Shown: piece by piece, positions 41,771 to 51,299 of the stretch
How the letters are laid out: every line of letters begins with the position of its first letter
Numbering within the stretch: the first letter of the stretch is position 1
Assembly: GCF_000816845.1 (NCBI RefSeq)
Contig: NZ_CP006877.1
Coordinates: forward strand, 2,919,501-2,983,500
From: Rhizobium gallicum bv. gallicum R602sp
GTDB lineage: Bacteria > Pseudomonadota > Alphaproteobacteria > Rhizobiales > Rhizobiaceae
Length of the DNA stretch: 64,000 nucleotides
Direction of reading: 5' to 3'
Program-made: the position numbers and the translations under genes
Notes under the pieces: model-generated
The model's input: the letters and a program-made list of their open reading frames with translations, nothing else
Database searches by the model: none
What the model was told of the DNA's origin: nothing

Positions 41771-44182
41771 CTACTGGCTCGTGCTCACGTCGCCGAGCGC
41801 CGCCCATTCTTTGATTGCTGTATTGAAGGCTGCTATGCCGGTCGGACCCTTCTGCATCGTGATCAGCGCGCGGCGGCCGTTGCGATAGGTAATCGGAATA
41901 TCGATCCAGTCACGCGTCGAAAGCAGATCGAGGTTCGCCTTGCGGGCATCCGGATAATCGTTCAGCGCAATCATGTGGAAGTCATCGGTGATTTTGGCAG
42001 GAACCGCAATCAACGGGTCGCCGCGATCCTGCTCCGTGCGCTTCATCGAAATGCGTTGGACGCTATCGATGCTGCCGCCTTCGAAATTCGGCGGAAGCGA
42101 GAAGACGATCTCGACGAGATGGCTCGCCGGAAGCGACGGATCGGAGTTGCGCTTGAAGGTCACGAGAGCCGAAAGATTGCGCTCCGGCACCGTCACATTG
42201 GCCTGCACCGTCGATTCTTGCTTGCCGCCCTGGCCGGCTTCATGCTGGACGCTCCAGGCGACGCCCCCCTGGATCGCCGTTGGCGAGCTCTGGCCGATCC
42301 GCTCCTCATACAGGAACATCTTCTCGCTCGCACCGGCCGGCACCTGCTGCGGGGCAGCGGACGGGCCGTTCGGCGGCGGCGTCTCGGCGGACGCCCCACC
42401 TGCCTGTACGGGCGGAGCCGGCGCGGTGGATGCGACATTCTGCTCGGAGACCGACTTGCCTTCGGCGGTCGGCGTACCGGGCATGGCAGCCGGGCCGCTG
42501 TCGACTTCCGTACCGTCTGCCATGAGGCGCTGGTTGAATTTGTTGTTGACCGAAGAGCCGTCATCGAGCGCGGCAACCTGCCGGCCAGGTTCGGCAGGCT
42601 TGGCCGCTTCTGTGTTGTTTGTCGAAGGGGTTGCCGGCGTCTGGTTCTGCATAGCAGCGGGCTCGCTCTCGGCTGTCTTGGACGGAGCGGCGCTCACCAG
42701 ATTGTCAACCATCGCGATCAGCTCGGCACGGTTCATCCAGGCGGCATAGGCACCGCCGCCCAGCAATGCCAGCACGCCGATGACGGCAATGATCGTGCCG
42801 ATACCGAAGCGGCGGCGCTTCGGTTCCATGCGGAAATTCTTGCTCTGCAGTTTGGCGGCAACGATCTGGTCGATATCGGCAGTTGGCGCCGAATCGTCGT
42901 CTTCGGCGACCACGCCGCGGCGACCGTAACCCCGAAGGGCCTTGGCTTCCTGCCACTCTTCGCCCGGTACGTCGGCAGCAGGCGCCGCGGGCTTGCCGTG
43001 GATCTCGGCGAACAGGTCCGAATCGTCGAAGTGCGCTGCGACAGGGGCCTTCTTGTTGTTGGTGCCTGCCTCGATCGGCGGCAGATCGTCAAAGGCTGCG
43101 GCTTCCCAGGAAAAACCCTGGTTTGCGGCCGGCATCTTCGCGGGCGGCGGCGGGTTTTGAAGACCAGCAATGGCTTCCTCGAAGGCGCGCGCGTGGTCGT
43201 TGGCCGACTCCGCTTGAGGAACGCTTTCTGAGAAGTTCCTGACCTCCTCCGTGGCCCATTCAACCTCTGCGTCCTTCGGTGGCTCGGCCGGGGTTTCGGC
43301 AGCCGGCTCGGCCCAGACGGGATCGAAATGCGCAACCGTTTCGGCGCGCAGCGGCTCCTCGCGGCTGTGCTCGACGAACTCCTCCGGCTTCTCGAAAGAG
43401 ACGAACGGCTCAACGAGCCGGTTCGACGGATTGTATTCGCCGGCAGGAGGAAGGGGTTCCGGTTCGACAGCCGGTTCGGCCTCGACGGCAGGCGCGTCCT
43501 CGAGATACTCCTCCGGCGGGAGTGCGTATTCGTCGACCGGCACTTCATCGCGATGCGACGCAGCCCACTCCTCGGGAGGTGCTGCTTCCGCCTCAGCCGC
43601 AGCAGTAACTTCCTCGACCGGGCGGTCCCATCGTTCTTCTTCTTGTTCTTCCGGCACCGCCGCTACCGACGCAGGCTCCTCGTGAGGCTCCTCGTAGGGA
43701 GCCGCCTCTTCCTGCGGTTCAGGCTGCGGCTCTTCGTGACGGTATTGCGCTTCTTCATCCGCATCGGCGCGATGCTCTTCTGCGACCGGTTCTGCAGCAA
43801 CCGGTTCGTCAGCAAGTTCTGCGGCAACCGGTTCGTCAGCGACCGGTTCTCCAGCTACTGGTTCTTCAGCCGGCTCCGGAGCGACAGCATACTCTGTTGA
43901 CGGCTCGGAAACAGGCTCTTCATGGACAGGCGCGTCTGCTGCAGCAATGGCTGCCTCATCGTCCGGCAATGCCTCGGAGTGCTCGGCCTCCACCTCACGG
44001 ATAGCAGCATCGAGCTTATCGAGCTGGCGCTGCAGCATCGCTTCCGGCGGGCGCGGCTTCATGTTTTCGAGCTGCCGCTGCACCGCGCCGCGGGCACGCT
44101 CGTAAACCTTCGTCCGCATCTCGGGGGTGTTTTCAGCCAGGCCGTCAACCGCCCGCCGGATAACTGCAATAAAATCAGCCAT
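41771..44182 (-). CDS. Large acidic single-pass membrane protein
   Basis: An 803-residue protein. Residues 1-60 form a helical cytoplasmic start (MADFIAVIRRAVDGLAENTP). Residues 65-400 are very rich in Glu, Pro and Ala (repeated EPVA, DEPV units). A membrane helix lies at about 458-482 (IIAVIGVLALLGGGAYAAWM). A low-complexity linker follows, then a globular, probably periplasmic C-terminal domain from about 620 (ALVTFKRNSDPSLPASHLVE, TYRNGRRALITMQKG). I do not recognise a characterised relative; such proteins are found upstream of or near purA in rhizobia. The acidic tract could bind basic partners, but no function is claimed. Confidence 0.82.
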   Translation of the reverse strand: MADFIAVIRRAVDGLAENTPEMRTKVYERARGAVQRQLENMKPRPPEAMLQRQLDKLDAAIREVEAEHSEALPDDEAAIAAADAPVHEEPVSEPSTEYAVAPEPAEEPVAGEPVADEPVAAELADEPVAAEPVAEEHRADADEEAQYRHEEPQPEPQEEAAPYEEPHEEPASVAAVPEEQEEERWDRPVEEVTAAAEAEAAPPEEWAASHRDEVPVDEYALPPEEYLEDAPAVEAEPAVEPEPLPPAGEYNPSNRLVEPFVSFEKPEEFVEHSREEPLRAETVAHFDPVWAEPAAETPAEPPKDAEVEWATEEVRNFSESVPQAESANDHARAFEEAIAGLQNPPPPAKMPAANQGFSWEAAAFDDLPPIEAGTNNKKAPVAAHFDDSDLFAEIHGKPAAPAADVPGEEWQEAKALRGYGRRGVVAEDDDSAPTADIDQIVAAKLQSKNFRMEPKRRRFGIGTIIAVIGVLALLGGGAYAAWMNRAELIAMVDNLVSAAPSKTAESEPAAMQNQTPATPSTNNTEAAKPAEPGRQVAALDDGSSVNNKFNQRLMADGTEVDSGPAAMPGTPTAEGKSVSEQNVASTAPAPPVQAGGASAETPPPNGPSAAPQQVPAGASEKMFLYEERIGQSSPTAIQGGVAWSVQHEAGQGGKQESTVQANVTVPERNLSALVTFKRNSDPSLPASHLVEIVFSLPPNFEGGSIDSVQRISMKRTEQDRGDPLIAVPAKITDDFHMIALNDYPDARKANLDLLSTRDWIDIPITYRNGRRALITMQKGPTGIAAFNTAIKEWAALGDVSTSQ

Positions 44183-44244
44183 TAGTTACTTTTCTCGAGA
44201 GGCCCGATTCGCGGCCGGACCAGATGCCATAATGACCCGCGACA

Positions 44245-45543
44245 TTAATCCTCAAACGGATCAGTCACAAGTATGGTGTCATCGCGCTCGGGGCTTGTGG
44301 ACAAAAGCGCGACAGGCGCACCGATTAGCTCCTCGACCTGGCGGACATATTTGATCGCCTGCGCAGGCAGAGCGGCCCAACTGCGGGCACCGACGGTCGA
44401 CTCCTTCCAGCCTTCCAGCGTGATGTAGACCGGCTCCACGCGAGCCTGCGCCGCCTGGCTTGCCGGCAGGTGGTCGATCTGCTCGCCGTCGAGCATGTAG
44501 CCGACACAGATCTTCAGCTCGTCGAGACCGTCAAGCACATCGAGCTTCGTCAGCGCAATGCCAGTGATGCCGTTGGTGGCGACCGACTGGCGCACAAGCG
44601 CCGCATCGAACCAGCCGCAACGGCGCTTGCGTCCCGTCACCGTACCGAATTCATGGCCCTTCTCACCAAGGAACTGGCCAACCGAATCGTTGAGTTCCGT
44701 CGGAAACGGACCTTCGCCGACGCGCGTCGTGTAGGCCTTGGTGATGCCGAGGATATAGCCGAGCGAGCCAGGTCCCATGCCCGAGCCGGCAGAAGCCTGG
44801 CCGGCGACCGTATTCGACGAGGTCACGAAGGGATAGGTGCCATGGTCGATATCGAGCAAGCTGCCCTGCGCGCCTTCGAAGAGAATGTGCGCGCCCTTGC
44901 GGCGCTCCTTGTCGAGGAGCAGCCACACCGTTTCGCGGAAGGGAAGCACGCGATCGGCGATCGACGTCAGCTCCGTCATGATCGCCTCGTGGCTCACCTC
45001 GTCGACGCCCAGGCCGCGGCGAAGCGCGTTGTGGTGCGTGAGGATACGGTCGACCTTGCCCGGGAGCGCCTCCAGATCGGCGAGATCCATGACCCGAATC
45101 GCGCGACGGCCGACCTTGTCTTCATAGGCCGGGCCGATGCCACGGCGCGTCGTGCCGATCTTCGTGCCGCTGTTGGAGGCGGCATCTTCGCGATAGGCAT
45201 CGAGCTCGCGGTGCAGCGAGAGGATCAGCGTAGCGTTGTCGGCGATGCGCAGGTTGTCGGGAGAAATCTTGACGCCCTGTTTTTCGAGCTTCTCAATCTC
45301 GGCAATCAGCGCGTGCGGATCGACGACGACGCCGTTTCCGATCACCGCCATCTTGCCCGGGCGCACGACACCGGAAGGCAACAGCGACAGCTTGTAGCTC
45401 GTGCCGTCGATGACGAGCGTATGGCCGGCATTGTGTCCGCCCTGATAGCGCACAACGATATCCGCACGTTCCGAAAGCCAATCGACAATCTTGCCCTTGC
45501 CTTCGTCACCCCATTGCGAACCGACCACGACTACGTTCGTCAT
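44245..45543 (-). CDS. purA: Adenylosuccinate synthetase
   Basis: A 432-residue PurA of normal length. The GTP-binding loop is [14 protein letters not shown] (residues 8-21), with the active-site Asp and His in GHTLVIDG, and GPFPTEL with the ending [16 protein letters not shown]. It joins IMP and aspartate with GTP hydrolysis to give adenylosuccinate, the first committed step to AMP. It is divergent from the exporter gene to its right. Confidence 0.97.
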   Translation of the reverse strand: MTNVVVVGSQWGDEGKGKIVDWLSERADIVVRYQGGHNAGHTLVIDGTSYKLSLLPSGVVRPGKMAVIGNGVVVDPHALIAEIEKLEKQGVKISPDNLRIADNATLILSLHRELDAYREDAASNSGTKIGTTRRGIGPAYEDKVGRRAIRVMDLADLEALPGKVDRILTHHNALRRGLGVDEVSHEAIMTELTSIADRVLPFRETVWLLLDKERRKGAHILFEGAQGSLLDIDHGTYPFVTSSNTVAGQASAGSGMGPGSLGYILGITKAYTTRVGEGPFPTELNDSVGQFLGEKGHEFGTVTGRKRRCGWFDAALVRQSVATNGITGIALTKLDVLDGLDELKICVGYMLDGEQIDHLPASQAAQARVEPVYITLEGWKESTVGARSWAALPAQAIKYVRQVEELIGAPVALLSTSPERDDTILVTDPFED

Positions 45544-45739
45544 CCAACTCTTCCTGTTACCGGCGGATTATCCGCGCTCTGCTCAAACCCGCGCATCTAT
45601 AAAGCTTTGTTTTTTGGAAAGCGACCCTGTTATCAGAGCGAAATGGGCTTTTTACGTGACAAATCAGCCAGTCCCGGGCTATTGCCGGTCCATCGGCAGC
45701 CCTGCGAACTACTTTTCGGAAGACGGAAAAGAATCAACC

Positions 45740-46657
45740 TTGCATATCACGGCCTATATTTGTCTCGCCATTGCGACGTTGTGCTGGGGTGGAAACACTG
45801 TCGCCGGAAAGCTGGCGCTCGGCCATGTGAGCCCCATGACGCTGACGTTCCTACGCTGGACAATTGCCACCGCGCTCATCGCCGCGGTGTCGATTCCGCA
45901 GATCAAGAAGGACTGGCCGGTCGTCCGAAAGAAGCTGCCACTGCTGCTTTTCTACGGCATGGTCGGCTATACGCTCTTCAACGCCATGCTTTACTCGGCC
46001 GTGAAATACACCACCGCCATCAATGTTGCGATCGAGCAGGCAGGCATCCCGATGCTGATCTTCCTGCTCAATCTGATTTTCTTCCGCACTGGCGTTTCGG
46101 CCGCGCAGGTCGCCGGCTTCGGCATGACGCTCGTCGGCGTGGCCTTGACCGCCTCCCATGGCGATATCGCGGCGCTGCTTACGCTCGGTCTCAACCGCGG
46201 CGATGCCTTGATGCTGGTGGCGGTCGCCGCCTATTCGATCTACACGATCTTTCTGCGCTGGAAGCCGCCGGTCGACTGGCGCACGCTCATGGCCTTTCCG
46301 GCCCTTGCGGCGGCGCTGACGTCGCTGCCACTGCTGCTTTGGGAAAATGCGGCCGGCAATGTCCAGATGCCGGACGGCAAAGGCTGGATCATCACATTCT
46401 ACACGGCGATCTTCGCCTCGCTGGTTGCGCAGATCCTCTATATCAAAGGCGTGGAGTGGATCGGCGCCAACCGGGCCAGCCTGTTCATCAATCTCGTTCC
46501 GGTTTTCGGCACGCTCTTATCCGTGCTGCTGCTTGGCGAAGCATTGCAGCTTTTCCATTTCGTCTCGCTGGTGCTGACGCTGGGCGGCATTGCGATCGCT
46601 GAGAAGGGACGTCCAAAGCTTTCGGCTTCGACCGCCCCCGCCTCGCCAATGGACTAA
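45740..46657 (+). CDS. EamA/DMT-superfamily transporter
   Basis: A 305-residue inner-membrane protein with ten predicted helices and two EamA repeats (ICLAIATLCWGGNTVAGKLA; MLVAVAAYSIYTIFLRWKPP). Such proteins export metabolites or amino acids. The frame is open for 83 codons upstream, but those residues are not membrane-like. The TTG at 45740, with GGAAAAG upstream, gives the normal N-terminus directly at the first helix. Substrate unknown. Confidence 0.85.
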   Translation: MHITAYICLAIATLCWGGNTVAGKLALGHVSPMTLTFLRWTIATALIAAVSIPQIKKDWPVVRKKLPLLLFYGMVGYTLFNAMLYSAVKYTTAINVAIEQAGIPMLIFLLNLIFFRTGVSAAQVAGFGMTLVGVALTASHGDIAALLTLGLNRGDALMLVAVAAYSIYTIFLRWKPPVDWRTLMAFPALAAALTSLPLLLWENAAGNVQMPDGKGWIITFYTAIFASLVAQILYIKGVEWIGANRASLFINLVPVFGTLLSVLLLGEALQLFHFVSLVLTLGGIAIAEKGRPKLSASTAPASPMD

Positions 46658-46659
46658 GA

Positions 46660-47505
46660 TCAGCCGAGTTCCAGCGTCGTGACGCCGTAGACGTTCCTCA
46701 GCGGAATGGCAGGTGCCGTGCCGCGATACATGCGCGCCGTCTCGAATACCGGTTCGAGCCCCATGCTTTCGGTAAGCGCGATCGCTTCCCTGTTTTCGGC
46801 GGGAACATCGATGAACACCCGCTCGCCGCCAGCCTCCGGCAGCAATTCGGCAAGCAGCGCGGCTGCGGTATCGGAATCGGCGGCAAAAAGCGGCCCGATC
46901 TTGTAGCCTTCGTAACAGCGGCGGATCGTGGCGTAGCCACGGATCTTGCCGCTCTTGCGCGCGATCGCCGTCTTGCGCCCGCGCCGCCGCTTGCACCATG
47001 CGGCTACGAATGCATTGCGTGGCTCGGTGAAAATCGCGGCATCGTAACGGAACAGACCGTCCAGCTTGTCCGACACCGGGTGCGCTAAGAGCGAGGACTG
47101 CGGCAACGCCGCCGCAATGCCGCCATACCGGATCGTCGTATAGGCAGGTTCGAAGCCTGCCTTGCGGTAATTCTCCTGCTGAGCGACGACGCCGTCGAGC
47201 CCGATCGTGCGGTCTGCCGCAGACGCCATGCCGGCATTCCAGAGCGCCTTGCCGTAGCCTTTGCCACGGAAATCCGGATGGACGATGTAGAGGCCGAGAA
47301 ACGCCAAGTGTTCGCCGTATTTCACCACCGAGATGGAACCGACGGGAACTTCACCAACCGCACCGATGAAAAAGCCGGACGGGTCGGCTTCCTGGAAAGC
47401 GAGCGAATCGTCGAGTCCTGGATTCCACCCCTCCTGCCTTGCCCATTCGAGCACAAGCTCCAACTCACCCGGCCGCATCGCGCGAACCGCAAATTCCGAA
47501 CTCAT
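46660..47505 (-). CDS. GNAT family N-acetyltransferase, two-domain
   Basis: A 281-residue protein. The N-terminal GNAT domain (residues 1-135) has the acetyl-CoA motif VHPDFRGKGYGKALW; the C-terminal half (150-281) is a second GNAT-like domain with PAENREAIALTESMGLEPVFETARMYRG. Such double GNAT proteins are common in rhizobia and uncharacterised. It is convergent with the DMT transporter, the stop codons almost touching (2 bp apart). Confidence 0.87.
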   Translation of the reverse strand: MSSEFAVRAMRPGELELVLEWARQEGWNPGLDDSLAFQEADPSGFFIGAVGEVPVGSISVVKYGEHLAFLGLYIVHPDFRGKGYGKALWNAGMASAADRTIGLDGVVAQQENYRKAGFEPAYTTIRYGGIAAALPQSSLLAHPVSDKLDGLFRYDAAIFTEPRNAFVAAWCKRRRGRKTAIARKSGKIRGYATIRRCYEGYKIGPLFAADSDTAAALLAELLPEAGGERVFIDVPAENREAIALTESMGLEPVFETARMYRGTAPAIPLRNVYGVTTLELG

Positions 47506-47892
47506 GCAACCTTCCCAAGCAAATCCTGCCTCCAGCTTGCAGGGCAGAATAAAGCGTTAAAGTCTGGACCGCGGCATCGCTGCCGGGCGCGAAGAAACAT
47601 GCTCATTGCTGAAACGACCTGCATCGATCGTCATAAGGCACGACACGAAAATCTTCGCATCACAATTATCATGAAGCAACGCCGTTGAAATCTCAAGAGA
47701 ATTACTTCGCAGAAGCAGCAAAGCGTAAATGACAGCACCGCTTTGCTGGTACTGCAGATTGGTTCGCGTGGCCGCTTCGGATTGTCCTAGCGCAAACCAA
47801 GTGAATTCTTTGCTAATATAGCACTTTCCGCGCTCAATTAGGTTGCAAGTCAAACCTGAAGCATGCTGTCTACAGTGGCGCATCTGCAATGA
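47506..47892. other. Intergenic region between divergent genes
   Basis: About 390 bp, AT-richer than its surroundings, between a GNAT gene and the DUF6030-like gene on opposite strands. It should hold both promoters. No gene, hairpin or operator was recognised. Confidence 0.4.
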
Positions 47893-48750
47893 GTGAAAGC
47901 CTTGGCCACGCAACCGTCCGGCCTGCATATGAAAACGCCGCCGCCGCGCCGCAAGCGCCGTGCAGCATTGTGGCTGATGCTCACGCTTTCGATCTCGCTC
48001 GTTGCGGGCACCGTCCTGCTATCCAACGACATGCGCCATCTTCGCAGCCTGGCAGCTCTGTCGGCCTACCATCTCAACCCGCAGGTCCAGCAACCAGAAC
48101 CACCGCCGCTAGACCCGGTAGAGGTTGCAAAGCCTGCTCCGCAGCTGCCGGTCAAGATCCCGCCGAGGCTGATCGAGATTCCGAAGTCCGAGTTCGCCGG
48201 AAATTTCCTGCGGACGTGGCGGAAGTCCGGACCTGACATGTGCGAAACGTTGCGCAAGGCCGGCATAGAGATGACCAAATGGCGTGCCTCCGCCATGGGC
48301 AGCAGCGCCTATGAATGCTCTTTTCAAGAGGTCTACAAGGACGATGGGGAGCGCCCGCTGAGTTCTGTGTTTCTGATCATTCGCGGAGATCGCAATGGCA
48401 CGATTTCCAACATACGCGCCAAGATCGTCGGGCCGGCGACCGATAGCGCGGGCCGGCTCGATCCATCTTTCATGCGCGTTTTCGAAGCGGTGCTCGCACA
48501 GTCGCACTGGCTGGATTTTCACGATGCCTTGAGCGCGATCGAAGAACTGAAGGATGTCAGAGAGGAAGCTTTTGGCGCAAGCGTCGTCTTCTCGCGCGAA
48601 TTCAGCAGCCAGAACAGCTTCAATTTTATCATGACGATCAAGGCGGCACCCGGTCCGCAGATGCGGACGAGGGCCTATTTTTCGACCGGACGCTGGATGC
48701 CCGCGCCGGACAATGAGGTCTCGGAAGCACTGCCGCCAATCTTCCGGTAG
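47893..48750 (+). CDS. Membrane-anchored periplasmic protein (DUF6030-like)
   Basis: A 285-residue protein. A basic N-terminus and one membrane helix (about residues 26-43, LWLMLTLSISLVAGTVLL) are followed by a Pro-rich linker (PEPPPLDPVEVAKPAPQLP) and a globular periplasmic domain with two Cys (DMCETL, YECSF) that could pair. The start is GTG at 47893, with an in-frame ATG at 47929 as alternative. It resembles a rhizobial family of unknown function (DUF6030, from memory). Its stop codon abuts that of the convergent hydrolase gene. Confidence 0.7.
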   Translation: MKALATQPSGLHMKTPPPRRKRRAALWLMLTLSISLVAGTVLLSNDMRHLRSLAALSAYHLNPQVQQPEPPPLDPVEVAKPAPQLPVKIPPRLIEIPKSEFAGNFLRTWRKSGPDMCETLRKAGIEMTKWRASAMGSSAYECSFQEVYKDDGERPLSSVFLIIRGDRNGTISNIRAKIVGPATDSAGRLDPSFMRVFEAVLAQSHWLDFHDALSAIEELKDVREEAFGASVVFSREFSSQNSFNFIMTIKAAPGPQMRTRAYFSTGRWMPAPDNEVSEALPPIFR

Positions 48751-49359
48751 CTAGAAATATGGCTCGAAGAAGCGCCGCACGGCGTCGATCTCGTTCGGAC
48801 GGATGTCATGTCCGCCCGGATGCCACTCGGTCTCGGTCGCAGCCCCCTGCCCGGTGAAATAGCCGGCGAGGGCCTGGGTCAGCCCGACCGGAGAGATCGG
48901 ATCACGTTCGCCCGCCGTAATCAGCACCTTGCGGCCCTGGAGTTCCCGATTGGCCTTCGGCCGAAACGGAATGAGAGGATGCATGAGCACCGACGCATCG
49001 AACAGCCCGTTTTCGATCAAGACATTCGCCAGGATGTTCGCACCGTTTGAAAAGCCGAGGCCAAGGATGTGCGACGCGCCGTGATCGACCGTCATGTCCT
49101 TCACGAAAGACGCCAACTTCTGCGTGGCCCTGGCAAGATCGTCCATGTCGTAGACGCCCTCGCCGGTGCGCTTGAAAAAGCGTGCCGCGCCGTGCTCTGA
49201 AACATCCCCCCGGGGAGCGACGATCGTCGCATCGGGCAGAAGCCGCCGTGCGAAGTCGAAGAACTGGTTTTCGTCCCCTCCGGTGCCATGCAGCACAAAG
49301 AGGATGGGTTTTCCCGGTGCACCGGCATGGAGCCGGTGCACATAGCTGTGGTCGTTCAT
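48751..49359 (-). CDS. Alpha/beta hydrolase, carboxylesterase/phospholipase type (MhqD-like)
   Basis: A 202-residue serine hydrolase. The oxyanion region is HGTGGDENQFFDF, the nucleophile elbow is GLGFSNGANI (Ser near residue 108), the Asp is in AGERDPISP and the His in WHPGGHDI. It matches the short phospholipase/carboxylesterase family that includes B. subtilis MhqD. It is 12 bp downstream of the ring-cleaving dioxygenase gene and surely co-transcribed; in Bacillus the same two families are co-regulated in the response to hydroquinones. Confidence 0.88.
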   Translation of the reverse strand: MNDHSYVHRLHAGAPGKPILFVLHGTGGDENQFFDFARRLLPDATIVAPRGDVSEHGAARFFKRTGEGVYDMDDLARATQKLASFVKDMTVDHGASHILGLGFSNGANILANVLIENGLFDASVLMHPLIPFRPKANRELQGRKVLITAGERDPISPVGLTQALAGYFTGQGAATETEWHPGGHDIRPNEIDAVRRFFEPYF

Positions 49360-49371
49360 CGATTTGCCCCT

Positions 49372-50304
49372 TTAAGCTTCGAGCGGTTGCAGGTGCTGCT
49401 CGATCAGTTGCCGCAGATGCGCGTGCTGCTGCGGCAGCTTCAGCGCTTCGCCGAGATGAGCCGTGTCTTCGTCCCGGTCGAAGCCGGGTTCGTTGGTCGC
49501 GACCTCGAAGAGAATGCCGCCGGGCGTGCGGAAATAGATCGCCCAGAAATAATCCCGGTCGATGACCGGCGTCACCTGGTAGCCTGTATCCATCAGTGCC
49601 TTGCGCACCTCGAGCTGCCTTTCGCGGTTGTCGACAGCAAAGGCGACATGGTGCACGGAACCGGCGCCCGGCAGAGCACGGGAGGTATTCGGCATCGTTT
49701 CGAGATCGACCAGATGCGCGCCGTTGCCGCCTGGCATCACCAGCCGCTTCACGCCATCCTTCTCGTCTTGAACCTCATAGCCCATGAATTTCAAGAGTTC
49801 TGACGTTGCGCCCTCATCGCGAAGGCGCATGGCGACGGAGTGGAAGCCACGGATGGCGTGATCCTCGCCGATGCCGCCATGCGTCCAGGGCTGGCGGCCA
49901 TCGTCCCTGACCTCAACAAGCGCGAAACCGTCACCATCAGGACCCGCAAAGTGCAGTCGCTTTTGGCCGAAGCTCTCGTCCGCCTTGAGACCGCTGACGC
50001 CGAGCTTGGTGAGACGGTCGCTCCAAAAGCCGAGCGAGCCCTCTGGAACGGAGAAAACGGTCGTACCGACTTCGCCGGTGCCTGGACGGCCATTCGCCAT
50101 CTTGGGAAACGGGAAATAAGTCATGATCGAACCCGGCGAACCGGTCTCGTCGCCATAATAGAGATGATAGACGTCAGGCGCATCGAAGTTCACCGTCTTC
50201 TTGACGCGGCGCAGGCCGAGCGCGTTTGTGAAGAACTGGTTATTTGTACGGGCGTCCTCCGCCATCGATGTGACGTGGTGCAGGCCCTTGATCTGGTTGA
50301 GCAT
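49372..50304 (-). CDS. Ring-cleaving dioxygenase (VOC superfamily, MhqO-like)
   Basis: A 310-residue protein with two VOC domains. It starts MLNQIKGLHHVTSMAEDART, with a metal-ligand His in the HHVT motif. The second His is in GSVHHVAFAVDN, and the final Glu in TPGGILFEVATNEPGF. It belongs to the MhqO/LinE-like group of extradiol-type dioxygenases acting on hydroquinones. It is first in a two-gene operon with the hydrolase. Confidence 0.9.
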   Translation of the reverse strand: MLNQIKGLHHVTSMAEDARTNNQFFTNALGLRRVKKTVNFDAPDVYHLYYGDETGSPGSIMTYFPFPKMANGRPGTGEVGTTVFSVPEGSLGFWSDRLTKLGVSGLKADESFGQKRLHFAGPDGDGFALVEVRDDGRQPWTHGGIGEDHAIRGFHSVAMRLRDEGATSELLKFMGYEVQDEKDGVKRLVMPGGNGAHLVDLETMPNTSRALPGAGSVHHVAFAVDNRERQLEVRKALMDTGYQVTPVIDRDYFWAIYFRTPGGILFEVATNEPGFDRDEDTAHLGEALKLPQQHAHLRQLIEQHLQPLEA

Positions 50305-50443
50305 GTCGAGACCCCTTTCTTGCCCGCAACGGCGAGCCTTGATGGGTCATAGATGATCGCTTGGAGCGATTTGGAATAGCCCCGGAGACCAAAACGCATT
50401 GTCTCCTTTTATTGAACACCGGTCCGAGGGTGTTCAGAAAACT

Positions 50444-51145
50444 CTAGGCATCCTGCGGATTGGCGGGCAACTCCCAGTCGACGGGCGCGCGGCCGTGAGA
50501 CTGCAGGAAAGCGTTTGCCTTCGAAAAATGCCGACATCCGAAAAAGCCGTTATGCGCCGAAAGCGGCGACGGATGCGGCGCCTTGAGGACGAGATGACGG
50601 TTGCTATCGACAAAGGCTGCCTTCCGCTGCGCGTAGGAACCCCAGAGCATGAAGACGACGGCGTCGCGTTCCTCGTTGACCTTGCGGATCACCGCATCGG
50701 TGAAACGCTCCCAGCCCTTGCCCTGATGCGACGCGGCCTGCGCCTCCTCGACGGTCAGAACGCTGTTCAGCAACAGCACGCCCTGGCGGGCCCAATGCTC
50801 CAGGAAGCCATGCCGCGGCGGCTTAATGCCGAGATCGGTTTCCATCTCCTTGTAGATATTGACCAGCGACGGCGGAATGCGCACGCCTGGGCGAACGCTG
50901 AAGCAGAGCCCATGCGCCTGTCCGAGGCCGTGATAGGGATCCTGCCCCAGAATGATGACCTTCACCTTTGCAAGCGGGGTAAGATCAAGCGCGCGAAAAT
51001 ACTCCGCCCCTTTGGGGAAGATGCGCTTGCCGCTTTGCTTCTGCACCAGCAGGAAATCCTTGAGCTGCTGCATGTAGGGACTGGTAAATTCGGTCGCAAG
51101 TGCCGCCTTCCAGCTCTCTTCGAGCGCGATGGTCTGTTCGCTCAT
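50444..51145 (-). CDS. ung: Uracil-DNA glycosylase
   Basis: A 233-residue family 1 uracil-DNA glycosylase. The catalytic water-activating Asp is in [13 protein letters not shown], the uracil pocket is [20 protein letters not shown], and the catalytic His lies in the DNA-intercalation loop [15 protein letters not shown]. It removes uracil from DNA to start base-excision repair. The ATG at 51145 follows GAGGA; a GTG six codons upstream is less likely. Confidence 0.96.
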   Translation of the reverse strand: MSEQTIALEESWKAALATEFTSPYMQQLKDFLLVQKQSGKRIFPKGAEYFRALDLTPLAKVKVIILGQDPYHGLGQAHGLCFSVRPGVRIPPSLVNIYKEMETDLGIKPPRHGFLEHWARQGVLLLNSVLTVEEAQAASHQGKGWERFTDAVIRKVNEERDAVVFMLWGSYAQRKAAFVDSNRHLVLKAPHPSPLSAHNGFFGCRHFSKANAFLQSHGRAPVDWELPANPQDA

Positions 51146-51299
51146 CGATAGTCCTCGTTCCACCGAAGGGGGGATAGATTTGCCTTGAAAAGGGATGCGC
51201 GCAATATTTTAGTCACCTATCGCGGCCAAAATTTACGAAGTATCGTTAGACTGGTGATAATCGCGCAGGAAAGCAAGCTTCAGCAAGGGCTTAACACGC

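Noticed and set aside
41744-43231. A 495-codon plus-strand open frame opposite the 803-residue membrane protein
   Set aside because: Shadow frame rich in Arg and Gly; the minus-strand gene has a sensible layout with membrane helix and acidic tract.
44470-46602. A 710-codon plus-strand open frame over purA and the DMT transporter
   Set aside because: It is antisense to purA and out of frame with the transporter; the composition (Arg, Ala, His, Asp rich) is that of a shadow frame in GC-rich DNA.
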